Of a DNA stretch of 5,648 bases, positions 1 through 5,177 are shown piece by piece. Source of the stretch: an uncultured archaeon (lineage in GTDB: Archaea; Nanobdellota; Nanobdellia; Woesearchaeales; CAIVOO01); assembly GCA_903907555.1 (NCBI GenBank), contig CAIVOO010000019.1, forward strand, positions 1-5,648. Direction: 5' to 3'. The position numbers and the translations under genes were made by a program. Position 1 is the first letter of the stretch. Each line of letters opens with the position of its first letter. The notes beneath the pieces were generated by a model that was not told the origin of the DNA, did no database searches, and saw nothing but the letters and a program-made list of their open reading frames with translations.

Positions 1-3000
1 CACAAGGACAAATATTTTTGTGCAGCAGATATTTCTTCTTTAGCATAGGCAGATACTCCTCTGGCAGCCTCTGATCCCTGAAGCAGCACATCACCACCAA
101 ATGGTCTTATGACAGCATCACCCAACGATCGAACAAATGTGCCTACCTTGAGTTCTGTTCCACTTAAATCCAAGTATTTGTTATTCTTATCGTCCTTAGA
201 AGCTGTCAGTTGCGCAGAAGTCACTTGGTCGGTTGCAAAATTCAACTGTTTTGCCTTTTCATCACTAAACTTAAAGTTTGCGTCTTCAATGAAAGCTTTC
301 TGCTTTTCAAGCGCGCTTACTCTTTCTTCATTAATACTATCAACTTTTGACCATAAAGGACTATTTGCACCAGATTTTTGAGCTTCTGCAATTACACCAT
401 TCATCTCTCTGCCAAGCGCTGTAGCATCATGGGTTTGTTCATTCAGCTTCTTAACATATTCAAGTTCATCATTGCTTATTTTTCTTCCTTCAAAAGATTT
501 TTGAGTGAGAAAACGTATTTGAGAACTACCAATATCCCAACCATTATCACGGACGTCTGCGAGATAATTATCTAATTGTACTTGGTCAAATCCTGACAAT
601 TCATTTTTATAACTTTCCAATAAAGCAGCTGATGGAGCTCTGTAATCCTTATCATTTAACCTAAAAACTTCTCCAACAAGATATGCACCGCTTTGTATGG
701 GACTTGTGGCAACATATTTTAGCGTATTCCAAGCACCTTTATTGTCATCCATTTCCTTAACATAAGAGCGAGTATAGTCTAAATTTTCTAGAGATCTTCC
801 CAACAGTTCAGCATTGCTTAGATGGACAAGATTTTCCCTCAATTTGCCAGCTGTTGTCAGCTGGCCAGGATTTAGCGGATCCATATAAGGAGTAGTGTCA
901 TCATCACTCAAATACATAAGTGCTTGACCATAATTGTGAGCAGCCAATTCGCTTTGCAGCATAGCTGTTCTCTGCGCAGCCTCTATTTTAGTATATTGCT
1001 CGGTAGCAATTTCTTTCAAAGATTTAGGAGATGGATTCACCCATTCAGATGCTTTTACTTGTTCAGGCGCTAAGATGGCTGCTTTCTTTAATTCGGTAGC
1101 AACAGCTTCTTGCCCTGCTCCTGTTAGCGAAAGTATCTGCGCTTTCATGTAATAAATTTTAGCCTTATTCTCTTCAGAAAGCGTGCTGGAACCTTCCATA
1201 GCCGCTAATTTGCCCAATGCATCCTTGAGCTGCTCTGTCAATGCAGCTTTATCTTCAGCATTTTTGGTCATTACAGCTTTGTTGTATTTATCAATCAAGT
1301 CTCCTGCATCTGAAAATACGGTTTTTAATTTATTAAATTCTTTATCTTTCGCAGCTTTCTTAGAAGCCTCCGAAGCTCTTCTTGCTTGATCAATAGTCTG
1401 CTTCAATAATGAATCCCCGCCTATAGCTCCTAACTTCTGGAAAGCCCCATCCCTTTCAAAACCGACATCAATCGAGAATTTCCCGCCGTCAGACTTCAGT
1501 TTCATCTCTGTAAATTTCTTAGGATTTGTTGATATTGCATTGACTGTAACTTCAAATCCAGAATCAGCCATTGAAAATTTATTTTGAGCAGCTGCTCCCA
1601 TCGCCATGAGCATGTCTGTTGTCGTGCGCATGTCTGTCGTGCCGTCTTTCTTTGTGAATGAGAATGATATTTTCGGCTCTTGCAGGGTTTTTATGTCAAC
1701 TTGCTTCTGAGGATTGTTTTTCGCATAGCATTTGTCGCCGTCGCACAAGTAAATCTGCCCCTTCGCATCTGTCATTGCCTTCTGTTTCTTGTCTCCGAAA
1801 ACAACTCCGTAAGAGAAGTCCACCTTGGCCATGTTCTTTACATTATCAGAAGGATTGTCGACAGTTACTGCAATTTTTCCGTTGCGATTTGAAAATAATG
1901 TTGCAGTCTTGTCATCAAGGCTATTGAGATTGAATGTTGTGGAGCCGCATTTACTTGCAGAAGCGCCTGAAGATGCAGGATTTGCAGATGAGACCATCAT
2001 TATTTGCTGTCCTCCGGAACTACATGCTCCTGTCAAAACATCAGAATACATAACTTTTCCAGAAATTGCTCCTTCAACAAAGTTTGGATTTCTCAAGATA
2101 TAAGCCTTGGCTCCGCCGAGCGAATCAAGCTCAGAAGTAGTTGCCTTGAGCTCTGCCTCAAGCTTGGCAATTTCAGCTGCAGGAGCCTTGCCTGCCTTGT
2201 AAAGCAGAAGCTTGTTCTGCAAATCCTTTCTCTTTTGCAGCAAATCAGCAAGCTTGCCGCCATTGCCTGTGAGCTTGTCGCCATCCTGTACTTCTATGGA
2301 ATATTTGTCTGTTGTAGAAACAAACTTTCCGAGCTTTCCTAAATTAGCTGACGAGCCTTTCTTGTTAAGCTCGACATTTACGACATTTCCTTCCTTGTTG
2401 TATTTTGCGCTGAACCTTCCGACAAACTTGTCATCCCCAAAATTCAATTCTGCAGATGACTTGCAATTCTTTTTATCGCAGAAAGTATTGAATTCAAACT
2501 CGCCATTCTTTTTTATCGTGATTGTGCCTTCCTGATTTTTTCCGTCAAACTTCTTGCCAGCATATTCGCCGTTGAATTTGACTGCCCCGTTTACTGTGAT
2601 AGTGTCGCCATTGACATCGAAATAAGTGCTTTTGCCTGCTATAGGCTTTCCTGCAACAAATGTTACGCCGTTTATCACGACTTCTGCATTGCTGTCCAAA
2701 GTAACTTTTGCATTCGTGCCTTTCTCCACAGAAATCTTTCCATTGTCGACTTTGATTGCAGCATTTCCTTCAATAGATATTTTCTTGCCAGCGCGGTTTA
2801 TTGTGATTTTGTTGGATTGCGAACAATCAACATTCACGATAGTGGAATCGCCCTTCAAGGTGTTCAAATCAATTTTCGATTCTCCGTTAGCCAATAATCC
2901 GCTCGAATCTATTTTAGAGCCTGAAGCAAAGCTTCCCAAGAAATTAGAGAATCCAAATTTATCCTGCAAAGCTTTTTTCAGGGCTTCCTGATTAAGCAAC

Positions 3001-3203
3001 GACAAGTCGTTAATGTTATTCAAATTAGTGGTTATTGTAGTTGCATCAAACTTTTGCCAGTCTTCTGGAGTCAACCCGCTAAGGTCTACTTGTTTCCCAG
3101 AAGTATAATCTTCTTCGTTAAGAGCTTTTATTTGTATGGGCGTGGCTATGATTAGGTAAATCATCAATAATGCAACAATCCTAATCACATTTAGCTTACC
3201 CAA
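1..3203 (-). CDS. Very large exported protein: beta-rich N-half, TPR-like helical C-half (3' end outside window)
   Basis: I read this minus-strand frame codon by codon: it is open from 3203 to the left edge, 1067 codons with no stop, so the C-terminus is missing. I chose TTG at 3203 because GAGGT (3211-3215) lies six bases upstream and because it gives a basic start (MGKLNVIR) before a hydrophobic stretch at residues 9-25. A signal peptidase site is plausible after IKA (residue 27). GTG at 3188 is the alternative, with no good ribosome-binding site. Residues about 131-240 are short alternating beta strands rich in Asn, Gly and Lys, solenoid-like. Residues 312-362 form a Lys/Leu/Glu coiled coil. 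Residues 368-588 are again beta-rich, and 598-1067 are helical, with a TPR-like helix pair at 679-716 ending in KKAAILAPEQ. All seven cysteines (127, 242, 247, 394, 419, 487, 492) are in the first half. It is the last visible gene of an operon with the pilin-like gene. I do not recognise a named family; a cell-surface or envelope scaffold role is inferred. Confidence 0.85.
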   Translation of the reverse strand, partial: MGKLNVIRIVALLMIYLIIATPIQIKALNEEDYTSGKQVDLSGLTPEDWQKFDATTITTNLNNINDLSLLNQEALKKALQDKFGFSNFLGSFASGSKIDSSGLLANGESKIDLNTLKGDSTIVNVDCSQSNKITINRAGKKISIEGNAAIKVDNGKISVEKGTNAKVTLDSNAEVVINGVTFVAGKPIAGKSTYFDVNGDTITVNGAVKFNGEYAGKKFDGKNQEGTITIKKNGEFEFNTFCDKKNCKSSAELNFGDDKFVGRFSAKYNKEGNVVNVELNKKGSSANLGKLGKFVSTTDKYSIEVQDGDKLTGNGGKLADLLQKRKDLQNKLLLYKAGKAPAAEIAKLEAELKATTSELDSLGGAKAYILRNPNFVEGAISGKVMYSDVLTGACSSGGQQIMMVSSANPASSGASASKCGSTTFNLNSLDDKTATLFSNRNGKIAVTVDNPSDNVKNMAKVDFSYGVVFGDKKQKAMTDAKGQIYLCDGDKCYAKNNPQKQVDIKTLQEPKISFSFTKKDGTTDMRTTTDMLMAMGAAAQNKFSMADSGFEVTVNAISTNPKKFTEMKLKSDGGKFSIDVGFERDGAFQKLGAIGGDSLLKQTIDQARRASEASKKAAKDKEFNKLKTVFSDAGDLIDKYNKAVMTKNAEDKAALTEQLKDALGKLAAMEGSSTLSEENKAKIYYMKAQILSLTGAGQEAVATELKKAAILAPEQVKASEWVNPSPKSLKEIATEQYTKIEAAQRTAMLQSELAAHNYGQALMYLSDDDTTPYMDPLNPGQLTTAGKLRENLVHLSNAELLGRSLENLDYTRSYVKEMDDNKGAWNTLKYVATSPIQSGAYLVGEVFRLNDKDYRAPSAALLESYKNELSGFDQVQLDNYLADVRDNGWDIGSSQIRFLTQKSFEGRKISNDELEYVKKLNEQTHDATALGREMNGVIAEAQKSGANSPLWSKVDSINEERVSALEKQKAFIEDANFKFSDEKAKQLNFATDQVTSAQLTASKDDKNNKYLDLSGTELKVGTFVRSLGDAVIRPFGGDVLLQGSEAARGVSAYAKEEISAAQKYLSL

Positions 3204-4179
3204 TGTTGAACCTCACAAATTTATCTGAAGACCTTCCCAAATCATCGACAGCTGTTATTGTTACGTCGTAGATTCCTGGAAGGGCTGCATAAAAGTCTAT
3301 GATTCCGTTTTCTGCATCGAACAAGCTTGAATCAGTATAGAATGTCAGGTTGCGGCTGCTTATGACATCTATCTTCTTGTAAAAGCCGCTCTCCAATGTA
3401 ACATTGAATTCATCATCCAGGATTATTTCAGGAGCTGTATCATTTCCGAAATTCTCTGCGAACATGAAGACATAAGGATTGTTCTGGTACAATGACTTGT
3501 AATCTGTAATCTTGAATACTGCATTGTCCTCATTAGGCAGGATATCTATTGTCAAATCAAAATTAGTCAATAAATCTGTGCTTATCGAAGTTGGATCCTC
3601 AATTGTCTTGTCAGTCATGCTTTCAGCAACAAGAAGTATGTAGCCAAGCCTTATCGGGACTTTAGCGCTGAAGTCTTTTATGCTTACCTGCTTGTCAGCT
3701 GTTGAGATTTTTAGCAGGTATTCCAAGGATACTGCAACATTATCATTGCTTATCTGCACAGATGCCTTAGGCTCGCCTGCATCTATTGAATTATACTGCT
3801 GCTTGAGTTCTGTGAAATTATTGAGGCAGTCATTCAAATAAGTTTCCACATAGCCTGCAAGCTGCAACTCGACAATCTGTCTGGTCGGGAATGTTTTCGA
3901 GCCGTTGTAATAGCTGTAAGCTATATCGCCATACTCTGTCTGCGCATAAGGATTTTCTGGCACAATATATCCACCCTGTATGCCTAGAATGTATATCCCG
4001 TCTTCTGCAGTGCTCTGCAGGCAGCTTTTTACATACAAATCAATAGGCTGCGTATTGACAGGCACCTGCTCGGCGGGCACCTTCTGCACTCCCCTGCTGA
4101 TAAAGTAAGCAGCGCCAAGCGCAGCAGCCAGAACAACTATTCCTATTATGATAAAGACAGTAATCTGCGCCCTTCTCAT
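3196..4179 (-). CDS. Pilin-like surface protein with N-terminal membrane anchor and Ig-like C-terminus
   Basis: This is a complete 327-residue protein. The N-terminus RRAQITVFIIIG followed by a hydrophobic helix (residues 6-27) is the style of archaeal class III (archaellin/pilin-type) signal peptides, where cleavage would fall between Ala4 and Gln5. The Glu usually found at mature position 5 is Phe9 here, so processing is uncertain and it may simply stay as an N-terminal anchor. Residues 53-75 (C-x6-DG followed by LGIQGGYI) match a motif I know from DPANN surface proteins. Cys53 and Cys118 are the only cysteines and could form a disulfide. Residues about 248-327 look like an Ig or cadherin-type beta sandwich ending in PGIYDVTITAVDDLGRSSDK. 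Five N-glycosylation sequons are visible (Asn92, 121, 246, 259, 277). The ATG overlaps the stop of the upstream regulator gene (ATGA) and is preceded by GGGGTGA. Its 3' end carries the ribosome-binding site for the giant downstream gene. The exact role is unknown; extracellular location is likely. Confidence 0.9.
   Translation of the reverse strand: MRRAQITVFIIIGIVVLAAALGAAYFISRGVQKVPAEQVPVNTQPIDLYVKSCLQSTAEDGIYILGIQGGYIVPENPYAQTEYGDIAYSYYNGSKTFPTRQIVELQLAGYVETYLNDCLNNFTELKQQYNSIDAGEPKASVQISNDNVAVSLEYLLKISTADKQVSIKDFSAKVPIRLGYILLVAESMTDKTIEDPTSISTDLLTNFDLTIDILPNEDNAVFKITDYKSLYQNNPYVFMFAENFGNDTAPEIILDDEFNVTLESGFYKKIDVISSRNLTFYTDSSLFDAENGIIDFYAALPGIYDVTITAVDDLGRSSDKFVRFNIG
3211..3215 (-). promoter_or_regulatory. 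Ribosome-binding site favouring the TTG start of the giant gene
   Basis: GAGGT on the minus strand lies within the last codons of the pilin-like gene, six bases before TTG at 3203. The GTG at 3188 has nothing comparable upstream. This site is the main reason for preferring the rare TTG start. Confidence 0.5.
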
Positions 4180-4307
4180 TTTTCACCCCAGAAGAGCTTA
4201 ACCTTTATGTAAGAAGACACAGAAATTCCTAACTTTGCAGCCTCTTCCTCAACACGCTTCTTTTCCTTAGCGGAAAGATAAACATGAACCATCAACTTAT
4301 CAGTCAT
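4176..4307 (-). CDS. 43-residue ribbon-helix-helix (CopG/Arc-type) DNA-binding protein
   Basis: This is a short complete gene: ATG at 4305-4307, TGA at 4176-4178. The product begins MTDKLMVHVYLSAKEKKR and has the layout of a ribbon-helix-helix fold. There is one beta strand (residues 4-10, KLMVHVY), then helix A (residues 12-26, highly charged, ending in KLG), then a turn and helix B (ISVSSYIKVKLFW, residues 29-40). Such proteins dimerise, pairing the strands into a ribbon that reads the DNA major groove, and most are repressors of their own operons. At 43 residues it is close to the minimum size, with helix B cut short. The stop overlaps the start of the pilin-like gene by four bases (ATGA), so the two are probably translationally coupled. 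There is no ribosome-binding site upstream of the ATG, while a TATA box lies about 27 bases before it, which suggests a leaderless mRNA. The fold is assigned from sequence pattern only. Confidence 0.8.
   Translation of the reverse strand: MTDKLMVHVYLSAKEKKRVEEEAAKLGISVSSYIKVKLFWGEK
4183..4189 (-). promoter_or_regulatory. Ribosome-binding site for the pilin-like gene
   Basis: GGGGTGA on the minus strand lies inside the last codons of the regulator gene, three bases before the ATG of the pilin-like gene. With the ATGA overlap it supports coupled translation and confirms the start at 4179. Confidence 0.65.
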
Positions 4308-4317
4308 TATTTGCTAA

Positions 4318-4329
4318 AAAGCTGCATTT
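4318..4329 (-). repeat. 12-bp direct repeat, proximal copy (candidate operator)
   Basis: This is the second perfect copy of AAAGCTGCATTT. It lies between the proximal TATA box and the regulator's start codon, where a bound repressor would block transcription initiation. The position fits autoregulation by the ribbon-helix-helix protein, which is inferred. Confidence 0.6.
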
Positions 4330-4330
4330 C

Positions 4331-4339
4331 TTTATAAAT
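4331..4339 (-). promoter_or_regulatory. Proximal TATA box, likely promoter of the regulator-surface operon
   Basis: On the minus strand this reads ATTTATAAA, preceded by the purine-rich AAG that would suit a BRE. Its centre is about 27 bases before the ATG at 4307, so the expected transcription start falls at or within a base or two of the start codon. Together with the lack of a ribosome-binding site this points to a leaderless transcript. Confidence 0.55.
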
Positions 4340-4348
4340 CTTAATATT

Positions 4349-4364
4349 ATAGTAGTATTACTAT
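4349..4364. repeat. Inverted repeat in the control region
   Basis: ATAGTA and TACTAT arms surround a GTAT centre. It lies between the two TATA-like elements. It could be an operator half-site pair or chance structure in AT-rich DNA; the arms are too short and weak for a convincing RNA hairpin. Confidence 0.45.
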
Positions 4365-4373
4365 TTATAAATA
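4362..4373 (-). promoter_or_regulatory. Distal TATA-like palindrome
   Basis: TATTTATAAATA is a perfect 12-bp palindrome containing a good archaeal TATA box. Used on the minus strand it would start transcription near 4337, giving a leader of about 30 bases before the regulator gene. Because it is symmetric it gives no direction by itself. Confidence 0.4.
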
Positions 4374-4384
4374 AAGCTGCATTT
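4373..4384 (-). repeat. 12-bp direct repeat, distal copy (candidate operator)
   Basis: AAAGCTGCATTT on the plus strand, identical to the copy at 4318-4329 and in the same orientation, 55 bases away start to start. It lies just upstream of the distal TATA-like palindrome. It is a candidate binding site for the ribbon-helix-helix protein encoded immediately downstream; that link is inference. Confidence 0.6.
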
Positions 4385-4390
4385 TTATAG

Positions 4391-4405
4391 AAAAAAATTA
4401 AAAAA
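4391..4405 (-). terminator. T-tract terminator after the six-cysteine gene
   Basis: Read on the minus strand, six T residues (4400-4405) and then seven T residues (4391-4397) follow directly after the TGA stop, with no stem-loop. Archaeal RNA polymerase commonly terminates at such T-rich runs. It would separate the upstream membrane-protein unit from the downstream regulator-surface unit. Confidence 0.5.
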
Positions 4406-4861
4406 TCAAATTAATCCTAATTGTTGCTGGGCAGACACCAAATCATTTATGGCAGTGTACAAATCACCGCTGCAGGTATCTAAGCCCAAACTTATGGAAT
4501 TAACAAGATCTTCATTAAACTGGCCTTTTGGATAAGCGCAGCTCATGCTCTTCCCAGAAAACAGCTGCCTTACAGAATCAGGCTCTGACGCTGAAACAGC
4601 AAGGATGCTTCTTGTGTACACACACCCAGATGTTTTATGTTTTGTAATAGTTCCATTATCATTTGATTCAAAATATGCAGGATTGCAGTTGTTTGCTTCC
4701 TGAATAAAGCATGCTGCATCATTGCAAGCCTTAATTGATGATTGAGCTTGAAAGATGCTGATGACTATTGTTAGAATGAGTAACCCAATAATTATTGTAG
4801 GAACAACCCAGCTCCTGTCTTTTTCAGCAAAACTTGGATACTGGGCTTTCTTGAACATCAT
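4406..4861 (-). CDS. Single-pass membrane protein with six-cysteine extracytoplasmic domain
   Basis: This protein has 151 residues from the first of two adjacent ATG codons (4859-4861). The frame stays open further upstream to 4927, but that extension would run deep into the preceding membrane-protein gene, so I rejected it. The ATG lies one base after that gene's stop, a typical operon junction. A short basic, aromatic N-terminus (residues 1-18) precedes one transmembrane helix (residues 19-37). A domain of about 110 residues follows, with cysteines at 46, 51, 59, 80, 108 and 130, all on the presumed outer side and even in number, which fits three disulfides. The C-x4-C-x7-C-NPA spacing near residues 46-62 and the later SMSCAYP and LDTCSGDL segments resemble small exported domains seen in many DPANN hypothetical proteins (from memory). 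No catalytic motif is visible. No strong ribosome-binding site is seen; translation may be coupled to the upstream gene. Function unknown. Confidence 0.85.
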   Translation of the reverse strand: MMFKKAQYPSFAEKDRSWVVPTIIIGLLILTIVISIFQAQSSIKACNDAACFIQEANNCNPAYFESNDNGTITKHKTSGCVYTRSILAVSASEPDSVRQLFSGKSMSCAYPKGQFNEDLVNSISLGLDTCSGDLYTAINDLVSAQQQLGLI

Positions 4862-4862
4862 A

Positions 4863-5132
4863 TTAATGTTCCAGCTCCAGCTCGATTCCGCCGACAAGCT
4901 TGGCGAATTGGTTGTAAAGGAAAGCATAAATTGCTCCGCCTACAAATCCCAGGAGCCCATATACTAATGGGAATATTATCACAGAGCTCCATCCCAATTC
5001 TGTAGTTGTGCCTGTCAATTCAGAAATATTGCCAACGATTGCTGTGGCAAACCCAAAAACGAGTCCGATAACAACACCAATAATCCCGCTGATTTTCGCA
5101 GCAGAGAAAATACCAACTCTCTTCAATATCAT
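4863..5132 (-). CDS. Small two-helix membrane protein, DUF3566-like
   Basis: This is an 89-residue protein starting MILKRVGIFSAAKISG. I chose ATG at 5130-5132 because GGTG (part of AGGGGTG, 5138-5144) lies six bases upstream. The alternative GTG at 5139-5141 would sit inside that ribosome-binding site. Two hydrophobic segments, residues about 14-34 and 51-74, are joined by a polar Thr/Gly-rich loop. The protein ends with AKLVGGIELELEH. The basic N-terminus, the GLLGFVGGAIYAFLYN second helix and the GGIELELE tail match a widespread archaeal and bacterial family of small membrane proteins that I associate with DUF3566. Its biochemical role is not known. It lies between cysteinyl-tRNA synthetase and a second membrane-protein gene, with only one base separating it from the latter. 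Confidence 0.85.
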   Translation of the reverse strand: MILKRVGIFSAAKISGIIGVVIGLVFGFATAIVGNISELTGTTTELGWSSVIIFPLVYGLLGFVGGAIYAFLYNQFAKLVGGIELELEH

Positions 5133-5137
5133 ATTAC

Positions 5138-5144
5138 ACACCCC
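5138..5144 (-). promoter_or_regulatory. Ribosome-binding site deciding the start of the DUF3566-like gene
   Basis: The minus strand reads AGGGGTG here; its GGTG pairs with the archaeal 16S rRNA tail and is six bases before ATG at 5132. It overlaps the in-frame GTG at 5139-5141, which argues against that GTG as the start. Confidence 0.6.
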
Positions 5145-5169
5145 TTTTTAGTTGAATAACTGAAATTGA

Positions 5170-5177
5170 TTTATATA
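5170..5177 (-). promoter_or_regulatory. Possible TATA box for the DUF3566-like gene
   Basis: TATATAAA, read on the minus strand, overlaps the stop codon of cysteinyl-tRNA synthetase. A start of transcription about 25 bases downstream (near 5147) would leave a leader of about 15 bases holding the GGTG ribosome-binding site. The membrane-protein gene may therefore have its own promoter as well as read-through from the synthetase. AT-rich DNA gives chance matches, so this is tentative. Confidence 0.35.

Noticed and set aside
1611..1637. Near-tandem CATGTCTGT repeat at 1611-1619 and 1629-1637
   Set aside because: It encodes the short TTDM-RT-TTDM duplication inside the giant protein. Only two partial copies exist, so it is not a repeat array or regulatory element.
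2093..2284. Minus-strand frame of 63 codons starting MATSSQAMAAS
   Set aside because: It lies in another frame inside the giant gene's coiled-coil region and has no ribosome-binding site or recognisable domain.
109..2991. A series of plus-strand open frames of 65-121 codons
   Set aside because: They lie opposite one continuous minus-strand frame of over 1000 codons with a coherent signal peptide and domain pattern. Their products are Ser/Leu/Phe-rich, as expected for antisense shadows.
4308..4405. Possible CRISPR-like or mobile-element end because of the spaced 12-bp repeats
   Set aside because: There are only two copies, they are short, the DNA between them is promoter-like, and no transposase or integrase is nearby.
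4862..4927. N-terminal extension of the six-cysteine protein starting MLSFTTNSPS
   Set aside because: It would overlap the DUF3566-like gene by more than 60 bases and puts a Ser-rich non-membrane stretch before the basic start. The ATG pair at 4856-4861 fits the one-base junction better.
5139..5141. GTG as the start of the DUF3566-like gene
   Set aside because: It lies inside the sequence that serves as ribosome-binding site for ATG 5132, and the extra MCN residues do not fit the family start.
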